DNA of 64,000 bases from Cacajao melanocephalus (GCA_963573385.1 CAUYLG010075769.1:1-64000), one strand, 5' to 3'. Counted from the first letter of the stretch, positions 1-11,115 are shown. Translations and numbers: made by a program. The notes: generated by a model from the sequence alone, not told the origin.

Positions 1-75
1 GGGGGGGGGCCAGGGCAGAGGACGTTGGCTGTCCCCAGGGCAGAGGACGGCGGGGACTCCAGGGCAGAGGACCAC
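1..75. repeat. Edge of a 24-25 bp minisatellite
   Basis: A core reading ccagggcagaggac occurs three times, beginning at about 10, 35 and 59, so the period is 24-25 bp. The array touches the window edge and probably continues upstream, so its true copy number cannot be seen. The sequence is G-rich and starts with a run of nine G. Confidence 0.6.
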
Positions 76-2394
76 AGGGGCCCCTAGGAGCTGAGAGTGG
101 CTCCAGGTTGACAGCCCGGAGAACATGGGACCTCAGTCCCATGGCCACAAGGAAATAGTTCTGCCAGCTGCCGGGATGCGCCTGGAAGTGGGTACCTCCC
201 TAGCAAAGTCCGCAGATGGGAACAGAGCCTGGCTCTGGGCCAAGGAACCCATGTGGTGATGAGTGGGTGTCTACCATGATGAGTGGGCATCTGCTATCTG
301 ACTGCACTGCGCAGTGCGTGGTGGTGCCATTGCAGCATAGGTCACCAACACGCTGCACCTCAGGATGCAGGACCAGACAAGGGCCGGCTTTTGTGGGGGA
401 ACCGTGGTTCAGCAAAACTAAACAGGTTTCTTTCCCCTGCCTCGACACTGGGCATGTGCCCTGTCACCTCCCAGGGGGCCAGAGCAGCCACCTCTGCTCA
501 CCCAACCTGCAGCTCGCAAGGGTCCAGCACAGCACCACTGGCCAAGCCACCCTGGAGGGTGAAGACCCCCGTGCACGATGCCCAAGCACCCACACCAACC
601 CCTCCAGGCTCTTCCCACTCCCCAGTCAGCTGTGTGGCCCCACCCCTGCTGCTTTGCAGACCCCCCTCCCCTCCCAAAGGACGCTCTTCCTCCTGCTCCT
701 CTCTCAAGTTCCCCCTAAATGCCGCCTGGTCTCCGAAGCCTTCTCTGGCCTGCCCAGAAGATGGGGGACCCTCTGCCCTGGGCCCTGGGTCTCCTTCACA
801 TGCCCTCAGCTCCCTCTCAGCTGTGGGGCGTGGGACACCCAGAATACAGGCACCTGGTGCCAGCACCACAGACTGCATATGCAGCGGCATTGCTCCATAC
901 ACGCCTGCCAGTGCATGCACTCATGGGCCAGGGCCAGCGGTGGTAGAGGGCACCGTCTCCCCCTCCATCGGCCGGATCTGGCACCTCCACACCTGTCACC
1001 CAGTGCTGGGCTGGCTGGGCTGTGGCACAGACAGTGGGGACAAGCTATCCACCAGCTTCTGAAACCCCAGTGGGGAGCCAGCCTCAGCCAGTCCAAGGGA
1101 ACAGGCAGGACTCTCCTGGGAGTGAGTCCCCCTCCCTAGGAGCATGCAGGGGATGGGGTCACCGCAGACCTCCTGGGGCCTCAGAAGCAAGCTCCGCAGA
1201 GAGGCCAGACCGACTCCCCTGTCACACAGGGGCCCTGTCCTCTGCACTGCCCTCTCCAAGCCGGAACTGGAGCAGGGGATTAGGGGAGGGGCTGTCCAGA
1301 TGCTTCCTCTGGCCCAGAGCTGCACCCACAGGGGTGCACATTGGATGGGGCACCTGGTGTGGCCCCAGGCATGGGCGTGGGCACTCGTGGGAGTGTATGA
1401 TCATGGCTCACCCCAGGTGCAGGGGCAAGGGGTGAGGGGCTCCTGAATGGGGGGTGCACTGAGTGGTGTGAGGGTGGAGAACAGGTCTCATCTGGGAAAC
1501 AGACCACAGGGGGAAGAGTCGGAGCTGGAAATTCTGTACCAAGAGCCTCTTCTTCCTCCCTCTCCCCTCCCCGCCCCCTCCTTGCCCACTCCTTCCCCAC
1601 CCCCATCCTCAGCCCACAGCACAGAGGGTCCCATACCAGTGTCGCATGAGCCAGGAAAGTCATGGCTGGCCGGCAGCAGAGATGCTGGGTGGGGTCTGCG
1701 GGGCTGGCGTGGGGGAAACGGGGCACAGGGCGCCTCCTGGGCGGATATTTCGGAAGATGATGAGCAGGGCCGGGAGGCGTCCGGTGCTGCCGCAGGTCCT
1801 GGGCCTGGGAGTGGAGCCATCCTTGGAGGGGAGGCACGACAGGGAGGGGATGGGCTGGGTCAGTGTTGGCCACACAGAATGAGTCCCCGTGGCGGCCATG
1901 ACTGTGTCAGGAAAAGTCCAGAGGTCTCAGGAAGCCCCGGCTGGAGACGCATCCTGCCCACAGTGATGCTGAAACAGTGCCTCTGCCGGGGTGCTGGGAG
2001 GCTGGAGCATGGGGGCCTAACCCAGGAGTCCAGGCAGCCTGGGCAGCCAGGCCCAGCCCGACCCTGAGAAGCCCACAGAGGCCATCTCTACCCAGACGCC
2101 CAAAGGCCCCTGCCCAGGCAGCACCCTCTTACCCCCAGCTCACAGACCCAGCAGCCCCGGCCTCAGCTGCCAGGAAGGGCAGGGGCTGTGGGTGACGCTC
2201 TGGCGGGAGGCAGGCCCCTGCGTGTTGAAACGTACATTCCTCCCCATGCCCACAATGACGCCCCACCTCAGCCAGCAGAAAACGCAACGAGGCAAAGGCT
2301 CGGTGAGTGTCTGCAAAGTTCACCTGCCCACCGTCTCCAAGCGGGCGCCTGGAATAATGAGATCAAAGACCACTGGGGCTGGGGTGGGGGAGGC
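76..2394. other. GC-rich single-copy DNA, no gene supported
   Basis: This is GC-rich sequence with long open frames on both strands, the longest being 307 codons at 216-1139 on the plus strand. The frames overlap one another on both strands, have low-complexity Pro/Ser/Gly/Arg-rich translations, and match no family I recognise. I see no interspersed repeat with confidence. A C-rich pyrimidine stretch lies near 1550-1610. Confidence 0.5.
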
Positions 2395-2505
2395 AGGTCG
2401 TTACCATGGTGATTTATTAGTTTGTTCACTCACCCCCTGCGTGGTTCAGCGAAGATTTAAAAAGTGGTTACCGTTCGTACGTGTGTATCAATAATGGATT
2501 CACAG
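2395..2505. promoter_or_regulatory. AT-rich island with RFX-like X-box
   Basis: An abrupt AT-rich stretch within GC-rich DNA. At 2400-2413 it reads gttaccatggtgat. The left half matches the RFX X-box half-site GTNRCC, and the right half is an imperfect inverted copy. TTATTAG and a run of A/T follow. It matches no repeat family I know. The regulatory role is inferred from composition and motif only. Confidence 0.35.
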
Positions 2506-2810
2506 AGCACTCTGCCAGCAGCCACCGCCAGCGCACCTGACCCCGCAGCCTCCATCCAGGCCAAGCTCATGGCTCTTGTCCCTGGAGCCCTGTCCCCAGC
2601 CTGGTACTGCCATGCTCAGCTCAGAAGGGTGCTGGGGGAGAAGCCTGCCATGCCTCCTGGGCCCAGCTGACATCCTTCTAGAGTTCACACGCCATCTTCA
2701 GCATCCTGGCGTGGACAGAGAATAGGCCATTTCTCCACCCCGGCCATCAGACGGATTCCCGTTCCTTATGCACTTTCTATTAAAAACCAGGAGACCCCCT
2801 CCCACACTGT
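2506..2810. other. Single-copy sequence
   Basis: Mixed-composition DNA with no recognisable gene or repeat. Short open frames only. Confidence 0.4.
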
Positions 2811-2985
2811 GGTGCATTGAAGACAGTCCCCCAAATTCAGGCCCATCCAAACCTCAGAATGAGGCCATATTGGGGAATGTAATTGGTTAAGGAACTGGAG
2901 ATGAACGCGTCCTGGGTTTAGGGTGGGCTGTAATCCAATGACTGGCATCCCTGAAGGAGAGGGGAGGACGCATAGACACCCACTT
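2811..2985 (+). mobile_element. Degraded MLT1-like LTR fragment
   Basis: The word order (gaatgaggccatattggg, then an aattggttaagg motif, then gggtgggctgtaatccaatg, then tggcatccctgaaggagagg) follows the body of ERVL-MaLR MLT1 LTRs as I recall them. Both LTR ends are missing. The 3-prime side runs directly into the ACACATTC repeat, which may have grown from the internal gacacacaga-type stretch usual in these LTRs. Confidence 0.5.
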
Positions 2986-3136
2986 ACACACACACTAACA
3001 CACACATTCACACACAACACACACACAGTCACACTCACACACATTCACACACATTCACACTTGCACACATTCGCACTCACACACATACATTCACACTCGC
3101 TCTCACACACATTCACACTCACACACTCACGCTCAT
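2971..3136. repeat. (ACACATTC/ACACTC)n microsatellite
   Basis: Imperfect CA-rich tandem DNA in which CACACATTCACA and CACACTCACA units alternate. It is of simple-sequence origin. The overlapping frames it opens on both strands, with His/Thr or Cys/Val translations, are artefacts of the repeat. Confidence 0.9.
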
Positions 3137-4229
3137 GAGGACAGACACACACCAGAAGGCTGCATGAAGGAGGCAGGGGTAGGGGCGATTCAGCCACCAG
3201 CCAAGGGCCACCCGGGACCACAAGGCACTGGAAGGGGCCAGGACAACCCTCTCCTCGAGACGTCGTGGGGAGAGTGGTCCTGCCGACACCTCGGTTTCCA
3301 ACCCCCACCCTCCGGACCCGGAGAGGGCGGATGGCTGTTGTTTTGAGCCTCCGGTCTGTGGTCCTTCTTCCCTGTGGCAGCTGGAAGCTGAACAACGGGC
3401 GGTGGGGACGTGGCTCCAGGTGCCCCGTGCAGCTGCACAGCCGACTTGGCTCTGCCTCTGCCCTGGGCATTCCCTCCGACATCAGCACCTTCCCCGATCC
3501 CTTCCCGCCACAGGCCTCATGGCAAACCTGGCCTGCAGTTACAGAGGAGTCAGCAAGACCCACAGAAACATTTTCACTGAAGTCGTGTGCCCGGCGCAGA
3601 AAAGCGTGAGCCCACTCCCTCCCATTTCTTGGGCCCAGGGCTTGCTCCCCAGAAAACAGGGGTGCCCTTTCACTAAACACCAGCTTGCTGCTGTGCCTCC
3701 TGGGAGGTCCCCAAGTGAAGGTGGCCCGTCCCGAACGGCTCCAGTGACCACTGGTGCAGGCCGGCATGTTGATTTCCGTCCTGGAGACACAGGAGGAGAC
3801 GGACGGGGAAAGGACACAGTCAGCGTCTGAGACGGGGACATACACAGGACAGCATCATTTCCAACCTGCACAGAGAGCATTTGGGAGGAGAGGATGACAT
3901 TGTCTTTTTGAGAACTCATGTCCCATCTGCCAGCTGAACACCGCACAACAGGCAGGCGTGGTGGGATTTAGCTGGACAGGAGCCGCGTGGGTGGTGAGAA
4001 AGGGGCCCGAACGTCAGCTTCCACAGCCGCCCTGCTTCTAGGAGCCTGGCCCAGGGCTCGGGGAGTCAGGCTGCCATCCGTGAAGTGCCTGACGCTGTTT
4101 CCTTTTCCTGCAGGTGAGCGTGAAGCTGCACGGGCGGGCGCCTCTCGGAGCCCGCAACACCTTCCCTCTGTCCTTTCCCTCCACCAGGGACGCTGATTGC
4201 AAGCGAAAAGCCACGAGTCTAAGCCTCAC
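3137..4229. other. GC-rich single-copy DNA
   Basis: No repeat family or coding exon is recognised. The frame of 266 codons on the minus strand at 3045-3845 starts inside the CA-rich repeat and is not credible. The segment contains the candidate zero-length exon motif at about 4094-4118, listed separately. Confidence 0.4.
4094..4120 (+). other. Candidate recursive splice (zero-length exon) site
   Basis: A pyrimidine-rich tract (tgtttccttttcctg) leads into CAG immediately followed by GTGAG at 4111-4118. A good 3-prime splice site is therefore fused to a good 5-prime splice site. This is the signature of recursive splicing points in long vertebrate introns. It works only if the plus strand is transcribed here, which the window does not show. 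Chance occurrence is possible. Confidence 0.3.
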
Positions 4230-4322
4230 CGCTATTTGTTTTCCATAATCGCATCTTCTCAACCTTGAAACTACTTTCTGTTTTGAAAATTATCTGGCAT
4301 CTGAAAAAGCCACTTTAGAGGA
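4230..4322. promoter_or_regulatory. Short AT-rich island
   Basis: The stretch holds gctatttgttttccataatc and gaaaattatctggcatctg and stands out from GC-rich flanks. It includes an AP-1/Maf-unlike TTATCT (GATA reverse) site. No repeat identity is visible. It could be a small conserved element or simply a local AT patch. Confidence 0.2.
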
Positions 4323-4380
4323 CGCGTGCCGGCCACAGTGCCCGAGACCAGGAGCCAGGAGCAAATAAAAGAGTCTGGGC

Positions 4381-4408
4381 CTGCCGGTGCTGCCGGTGCT
4401 GCCGGCAG
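4381..4408. repeat. Short 9-bp tandem repeat (ctgccggtg)
   Basis: Three consecutive copies of ctgccggtg or a close variant follow a GC-rich segment. The array is short, CpG-containing and prone to length change. Confidence 0.6.
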
Positions 4409-4699
4409 GGAGGCGGGCAGGGGTTCCTCCCGGGCCTTTCACACCGGCCCCCTCTCAAAAGCCCATAGTGGCTCTGGCTGCCCCCACACCAAAGGCTGGG
4501 TCCCCAGCTTCGCTGCTCCACCAGGAAGCAAATCCCGCAGGTGCTGACCTCCGGACACAGACATGGACTTACACCCACGGAGAGACACAGACCTACAACC
4601 ACGCCGGAGGGATGGGGCTGGGGAGAGATTAGGAGGGGCTTAAGGTCAACACGAGGTCAACATGAGTACCCCGGGTGGGTGTCCATGGTGGGCGTCGTC

Positions 4700-4872
4700 G
4701 AGGGCACATGCACGTGTGGAACACCCAGGCACTCACATATGCTCTCACGAATGAACATCACACACAAGCACAGCCACACACACATCCACGCATGTACAGG
4801 GCTCCTAGGGCACACACACTCAGGGACACACATGTGCACACATAAACACACACAAACACACAGTCCCAGCAC
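4700..4872. repeat. CA-rich low-complexity DNA
   Basis: Irregular ACACAC clusters are mixed with cacatgc and cacaagc motifs. The reverse strand opens a Cys/Val-rich frame typical of TG repeats. No coding interpretation is warranted. Confidence 0.75.
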
Positions 4873-5639
4873 TAAGGCCTGGACAGGGCCTGGCAGACAG
4901 CGCCCCTACTATGGGCCGGGGCGTGAAGGAAAAGGATTGCAGAGGAGCTGGCATCAGCCGAGCCCGGGTGCCCCCTGCAGTGGAGGCTGAGAGGGGCAGC
5001 TGAGCGTCACCTGGGCAGAAGCTGGGCCCTGCAGGTCAGCAGCCCCCACTGTGCCAGGAGCCTGCTGTTCCCAGGATTGGTCCTCCCCCAACTACGGGCC
5101 CTGCTCACAAGGCTGGCCATGAGGACCCCCACCCCACCCCGGAAGCAGGGGGCTCTGCCATCTGGGCCGGCCTGGCCCCTGCCCAAGAGGGACCCTTGGG
5201 GGCTCTGTAGATGGGTGAGACCCTGACAACAACCCAGGGGGCAGCACACACTGGCTGCACCCAGCACCAATTCAGCCCGCCGTACCCAGCGCCCACCCCC
5301 AGCCCGAAGCTCAGGGCTCTGTGCTGTGGCCCCGGCCCAGGTGTCGGGAGACAGGCTGTAGCCAGGTGGATCACGCAGGAAAACACACGAAGGGCTGCAA
5401 GACAGCCGGGCACGGCCGCTCCCCTAAGGGCCAGGGACACCGGAAAAGGGGGACAAGTGGGGGTGCAGCTGTGTGCCCCGCAAGCGGCCAGGGCAGGGTC
5501 CCAGCAGGGCCAGCAGCCTCAGCCCCAAGGGTGGCTGGCTACATCCGCCTGGCCAAGCACAGGCTGGCGGCCCACTTGCTATTTTGAGGCGACGGGCGCA
5601 GCAGCGGAGCCACTCAGTGTCACCGGGAGCCGGGAGGGG
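4873..5639. other. GC-rich single-copy DNA
   Basis: No repeat or exon recognised. Several overlapping open frames up to about 150 codons on both strands have Pro/Ala/Gly-rich translations and no family resemblance. Confidence 0.4.
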
Positions 5640-5912
5640 GGAGGAGGGCAGAACCTTCAGAACTAATGTCAATTTTCTGCATCAAATATTTTGATAATTA
5701 AACAAAGCTGATCAAGAGAGGCAAGCAGCACGGCTCCGGAGCTCAGGAAGCAGAGCCCATTAAATAGAGGGGCCAGAAAGCGCCCGGGGCGGCAGCCTCA
5801 GATTAATGACTCGGCGGTAATAGATTTTCCCAGCTCAGCCGCACGGGGCAGCGGGGGCAGGGCACGCGCGGAGCCAGCCGGAGACTCCGTTAAAGGAGCA
5901 GGGACGGTAAAT
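5640..5912. promoter_or_regulatory. Candidate conserved regulatory element (TAAT/SOX-rich)
   Basis: A sharp AT-rich island includes tgataattaaacaaagctga (AACAAAG at 5701-5707 is a SOX/TCF-type core), cattaaatagag, cagattaatgactcgg and ggtaatagatttt. CpG-rich DNA follows directly. Several TAAT cores in an otherwise GC-rich block without repeat identity is the usual look of vertebrate developmental enhancers. Function is inferred. Confidence 0.4.
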
Positions 5913-7645
5913 CAAGGCGCCCACGCGGACGGTGGGGCCGGCCTGGGCTGAGACCCACCCACCCGTGTCTGACCCCAGGCCACTGCTCCCCGGGTGAGAA
6001 GGAGCTAAGGACGCCCCTCGGACCACCGGGAGGGGAGGGGTGCTTCCGGCACAAAGGGCCGTGCAGAGAGGCAGAGGGGACCCGTCCCGCCCTCTGACTT
6101 CTGTCCTGTGGCTGCACGTCTGACACATGTCTGGGTCCTGGGGTGAGAACCCGTGCCCCCGAGGGTGTCCTCTGTGCTGCCCAGAGAAGGGGGGGTCAGG
6201 CTGACAGGGCCAGCCGGATTCATGCCCCAGACCTCACCCACTTGACGCCCGCTCAGGTCCCCACGGCCATGACGTATGGAAACCAGATGAAGGAAGCAGG
6301 TTCCAGTCCAGCAGAGGCTGATAGGATCACTCTGCAGGGATGGGTTCCATTTGGGATATTTTCCAGGGCTGGGGGCAATGCAGGGTAATGAGACCCAGGG
6401 CTCCGGCGGCCCTGTCCTACCCCCGTGCCTGCAGCTGACCGGGGAGGGCGGGGATGTGTTTCTGGGGACAGCACCCGTGGGACCTGGTGCTACAGGGAAG
6501 CTGGACCATGTGGGGTCGTTTGGGGAAGGTGCCCTCGGGACCCGGTGCTGCAGGGAAGCTGGACCATGAGGGAGGAGGCGCTGACCATGCGGGGAGGCTC
6601 CACCAAGCCCCCGACACACTCTTCGGCCTGTCTGTGAGATGGGAGTGTGGGAACTTCCGTCACATGGTCCTCCGAGAAGCGGCACGGCCGTCCCTGGAGA
6701 GAGCTGGCTGGGGTCCAGGACCTCCTGTGTGCAGGTTCCCTGGGCTCCCCGGCCTTCGAGGTCTGGGGCACACAGGGAGTGAGGGTGCATGCACCCTTCT
6801 TTCTGGCTTTCATTCAACAAATGCACACTGGGGGCCGTGGCAGGCGAGGCTCAGGAGACAGCAGCAGCCTGGGAGGGTGACGTTCCCAGAGGAGACAGGG
6901 GGCCATCTGTGTTGGCACAGCAAGTGCTGTGCGGCCAGCAGCCCCGAGAGGGGCCAGCATGTCCCCAGGGGCACAATCATGGCCTGGGTACCACCTGCTG
7001 GTCTACACCACCCACCTGCTAGTCTACACCACCCTGGCAGCAAAAAAGTGTAGGGGGCACTCGCCAAGCCGTGCTGACTGGCCGCCTAGGACCAGAGGCA
7101 ATGCAATCACCTCCTGATGCCCCTCCTGCAGGGCCTGGCCTGAGCACAGCTCCTGGGTAGAGAGGCCTCCTGGAGCTCACAGAGGGGCGTGAGCTTCAGT
7201 CCTTCACCCATGCCCAGTCCTGGGGCCTGAAAGGTCCGAACCAGGGAGGACTCTGTGCTCTCTCGGCCACCCTTCCTTCTCATGCCCAGAGGACCCCCGG
7301 CAGTGGGACTAGCCAGAAGGCACCTGGGACACCTGGGGCTCTCAGCTGCCCTGTGGGTCCTTTCCCACTTCACGTCCCAGTGTGGAAGGGGAGGCTCCTG
7401 TGTGTCCTTCCAAGGCCACGAAGGGTAACACAGGGCTTAGTCCTGGGTCAGCTTGGCCCCTGACCCCCAGTCCCTGCCCATGGAGGTAGGTCGGGCCCAG
7501 GGTCCTCCACCAAGCCCAGCAGCCCCGGCTGCTGCAGGCCCCAAACCCGATACCCTTCCCACCCCTCCAGACAGGCATACAGGCGCCACCACCCCACCCT
7601 GGTTCCTGCAACTGAAATCACCCCATCTCTTCTGTTTCACGTGGT
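5913..7645. other. GC-rich single-copy DNA with a short duplication
   Basis: Between 6479 and 6585 a segment starting gggacctggtgctacaggg recurs 58 bp later as gggacccggtgctgcaggg, both continuing into gaagctggaccatg: a two-copy tandem duplication. At 6995-7035 a stretch of about 21 bp containing tctacaccac is also doubled. A faint L2-like motif lies near 6805-6880. The 273-codon minus frame at 6005-6826 has no recognisable product. Confidence 0.4.
6805..6880 (+). mobile_element. L2-like trace
   Basis: The motif ttcattcaacaaatgcaca, followed by a degraded caggcgaggctcaggagacag segment, resembles the common 3-prime region of LINE L2. It is very short and divergent. Confidence 0.3.
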
Positions 7646-7649
7646 TGGG

Positions 7650-7745
7650 GAGCTGAACTTCTCCATAACTGCCTGGTCGCCCTCTGGATACAACTTTTTC
7701 TTCGTAGGGACGTAGGTTTTAATTAGAATCATGTATCCTGAGCAT
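7650..7745. promoter_or_regulatory. AT-rich patch with TAATTAG core
   Basis: The stretch contains gttttaattagaatcatgta within GC-rich surroundings and no repeat I can identify. The TAATTA core fits paired or homeodomain binding. A weak candidate. Confidence 0.2.
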
Positions 7746-7879
7746 GCCTGCCTTTAACCCCCACACACTGGCCGGAGCCTGGACAGGCAAGAGTGCGGTT
7801 TCCAGACCGGAGAGGCTGGCAGGGAGGGCGGGGTGGTGCCAGCTGTGGGTGCCAGACCTCCCTGTGCCGTAGTGTGCAC

Positions 7880-8215
7880 AGCATGTGCTAACGTGTGTGC
7901 TTGCAGTGCGCTGTGTGCATGTGTACGCCTGCCAAGTGTGTGTCCATGCAGGCGTGTGTGTGTGTATGAGTGTGTATGTGTATGAGTGTGCGTGTGTGAG
8001 AATGAGTATGAATGTGTATTAGTGTGAGTGTGCGGATGTGTGTGGATATGTGTGAATGAGTATATGAATGTGTGTATAAGCATGTGTGAATGTGTATGAG
8101 CGTGTGTGTGTGTACAAGTGTTTGTATGTGTATGTCAGTGTATGTAGGAGTGTGTGTATGAGCGTGTGAATGTGTGTGAGTGTATGTGTGGGTCCTCACA
8201 CGTGTGTGCACCCTG
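7880..8215. repeat. (TG)n-derived array with GTGTATGAGTGTG variants
   Basis: About 330 bp of alternating purine-pyrimidine DNA is rich in tgtgtg, tgtatgag and gtgaatg variants. This is a decayed TG microsatellite with Z-DNA potential. The Thr/His-rich minus-strand frame of 147 codons is a repeat artefact. Confidence 0.9.
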
Positions 8216-10029
8216 CCCAGCACCACACACTCAGGAATCGGTGCTTCGGGAGCCCAGGTGGGGTAGAGAGAAGGCCACATGGCCCCTGCGGCAGCGGCTC
8301 CCCCATAGTCACTTGTGCACTCAGCAAACACTTTGGCACCCGCCGCGTCCCGTTCCCCATCCCTGCCCCCACTGGGTTCCCACTCTAGTGTCTGGTCAGC
8401 AGGGTGGGGGTGTGGTCCCTAACAAGTGCCCCAGGGTGACCGTCCAGCTCATGGGGCAGGATCCAAGCTCGTGGCCCAACATCCCTGCCCACCACGAGCC
8501 CCTGTCTCCAGCACGGGGAGTCCTGCCTTAGCCTTAGAGCTGTTCCCTCTGCCCAGCTGCCCTTCCCTGCCTGGCCCACCAGCAACATCCACCCTGCTCT
8601 CCCACAACCTGCAGAGGTCACAGCTACAGGCAGAGCCCCCACCCCTCGACCCCCAGCCCTCTGTTCCTGCTGCCCTGGGAGCTGCACCATAGCCTCCACC
8701 TGGTGGGTGCTGCCACCCCACACCCATCCAGCAGGTATTCAGGGCCAACCCTGTGCTCCCCAGCCGGCCCTTCCACTGAGGTCCGATCCTGGGCCCCAAG
8801 CACCTGCCGGCCCCTCCCTGAGCCTCCACTCCTCATCTGCCCAGAAGGCGGGAAACACCTGCGGGGTGGGGTCCTGGCTGAGAAGCAGGAGCTGTCTGTC
8901 CCCAGGCCACAGCGGGTTCTCCCACCCCCGGGTCTTGCAGGGGTGCAGAGGACAGAGCAGGGTCCCTGGAAGCCCCCTGGGCATAGCAGCATCTCAGCCC
9001 CGGGCAGCCTGGCTCAGCCCCATCCTCAGAGCAGATGGTGCCACTCTGGGTTTGATTCTCCAGGAAGCGACTCTGTGCAGCCCCACGCGGTGGTTGCTGG
9101 GATTTGTGCTCAGTGAGGAGCCCGGAAACTTCCTTGAGAGGGCCACGGGTTAGGGGCCACCTGTAGCACCCATACAGAGCAGCCGACACGGTTGCACACC
9201 CGGCCAGTGTCTACTGTCCCCAGCTGAGCAGGGCACGAATGAGTAGCCCAGGGGATCTTCTCACGTGGCCTCCCCACGGCATGCTGGGATTCGGGGCCCC
9301 CTCCCGGCCCTCAGTGGGTGCCACTGTAGGACCAGAACCCTGGCATGTCTGCTCCTCCACCCAGGTGGTCCTGAACCGAATGTCCAGGAACCCGGGGCTC
9401 ATGGTGACCCAACCTTGAAGGCCCCAGGGCTCTGAATGAAGTGTGGCTGATGGCCTCCAGGCAGGGGCTCAGGGGGCAGCTGGGCAAGAAGGGATCAGGG
9501 AAACGGCCCGGAGAGGACAACAGGAAAGCCGGGCTCCCAGCCGAGCCCCACCCCAGTGGGGGCCAGTCGGGACTCCCGTGACCAAAAATAACTTGGGCCA
9601 GAGGAACAAGGAAGGGGGTGTCCTGGATAAAGGGCCAGGATAAAGGGCAGTGAGCCTCCCACCCCTGCCCACCAGAAACTCAGGGCCCCAGCTGTCCCCT
9701 GAGCCAGGCACCCATGTCCCCAGCTGAGCCACATCCTGGCCCTGAGTCCAGGCTGCCCCCTGGAGACCCTGTGCCCCCACTAGCAGGGGCCTGGGTGACC
9801 CCGAGTCCACCGAGGCACGGCCCCAACTGCACCGGGGAACCTGACTCACAGCTCTCCCCCGTACACTCGTGAGGGCTCCTGCTGTGGCCCTGAACCCCGC
9901 TCAGGGTCAGCAGTGGCCTCGGGGTCCACCCCTCGGGGACCTGCATGCAGGGGCCGCAGCGTCGCGTCAGGATCCGCCGCCAGGTCCAGCAGGGCCCATC
10001 AATCACGAGGGTGGCCCCTGCCCGCTCGG
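8216..10029. other. GC-rich single-copy DNA
   Basis: No identifiable exon or interspersed repeat. Overlapping frames up to about 150 codons occur on both strands without family similarity. Confidence 0.4.
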
Positions 10030-10059
10030 TCACTGTAACTACACGGTGGCTCAGGCGGT

Positions 10060-10160
10060 CCCCTATTTCTATTGGCTGTGACAGCTCAGATAAATCTGGC
10101 CCAGCCAATCCACTGTGGGCAGCAAGGCGTAGCCAGGGCGGGCAGCCAATCCAGGTGCCT
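10060..10160. promoter_or_regulatory. Cluster of three CCAAT boxes
   Basis: ATTGG at 10071-10075 and CCAAT at 10105-10109 and 10146-10150 fall within 80 bp, and the context agccaatcca is repeated 41 bp apart. A GATA-like cagataaatc lies between. NF-Y sites commonly cluster in promoters and enhancers. There is no TATA or mapped start to confirm a promoter. Confidence 0.3.
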
Positions 10161-10964
10161 GCTGTCTGGAACCCCCGCGGCTGGGGGACGGCAGGGAGGC
10201 CGTGACCTTGTGGTCACCCTCGCCGAAGAGGCCCAGGGGACAGGAGCCAGGCACAGAGCGGGCAGCAGAGGCTCGTGCTAGCCAGTGGAGCGGGGCCGGG
10301 CCCACAGCTGTGGAGATGTATCTACAACCCCAGGAAGGGCCCCAGGACCCTGGACCGAGCGCTCGCCACTGGGGGCCCATGCCCACAACCCATACACCAG
10401 GCCGTGGCCAGACACAAAGCACTTGGCCCACGTCAGCCCAGCACCCCGGGACAGCCCCTCCATGAGTCACCGCGTGGCAGGGTCACGTGAGGCACCTTTG
10501 AAAACCCAGAACCCTCCTTGAAAGACAGGTCCGGGGATGGCTGAGCGTGAAACGGCCTGAACTGGGAACCCGGCTCTGTTCAACAGCTGAGGTCAAGGGA
10601 CAGAGGACCCCGAGGAGACGGACGCCAGGGAGCCCCTGAGCAGGGCCGGGTCCATGCCCTCTCCTGTGGCTTTGAGGCCCCCACCCTGGGACCAGCAACC
10701 CCGGCCTGGACAGCCCCTGCAGCTCTCCCCTGCCTGATGGGAACCCTCAATTTCAGGACCAGTGAGCTTTAAGCCCTTCCTCCAGCAAGGAGAGTGTCAC
10801 CCCTCCACTGGCAGTGGCTGACACAGGGTGGATGGGACAGGCAGTGGGCACCTGGCTCCCTCCCTCGGCCCCAGGCCCCCAACCTTTCTATCCGCCGAGA
10901 GGCTGAGCTGCATCCCTTTCCATCTGCGCTCGATCCCGTCCACTCTCGACACCCACCCCCACCC
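10161..10964. other. GC-rich single-copy DNA
   Basis: Nothing recognised beyond low-complexity, Pro/Arg-rich open frames. Confidence 0.4.
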
Positions 10965-11115
10965 TTGATAGATAATGGTTTAATAAGCGATCTGTTTTTT
11001 ATTTAAAGGGTCGGCAGTAAAACCCAGATCACATTTCTCACTTGGTGGGTTAAAAAACCGCTTACGCTCATTTCTGCAATGTAAAGCGACACTATATCAA
11101 ATCAAACATTTCCAG
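10965..11115. promoter_or_regulatory. Candidate conserved AT-rich element
   Basis: The stretch includes gatagataatggtttaataa, ttttttatttaaaggg, gttaaaaaaccgcttacg and tatcaaatcaaacatttcc. The AT-rich island is flanked by CpG-containing GC-rich DNA at 11116-11240. TAAT, MEF2-like TTTATTTAAA and GATA cores are present. The role is inferred from composition. Confidence 0.35.

Noticed and set aside
216..1139. 307-codon plus-strand open frame
   Set aside because: Overlapped by long frames on both strands in GC-rich, stop-poor DNA. The translation is Pro/Ser/Arg-rich with no recognisable domain, and no clear splice or promoter context was seen.
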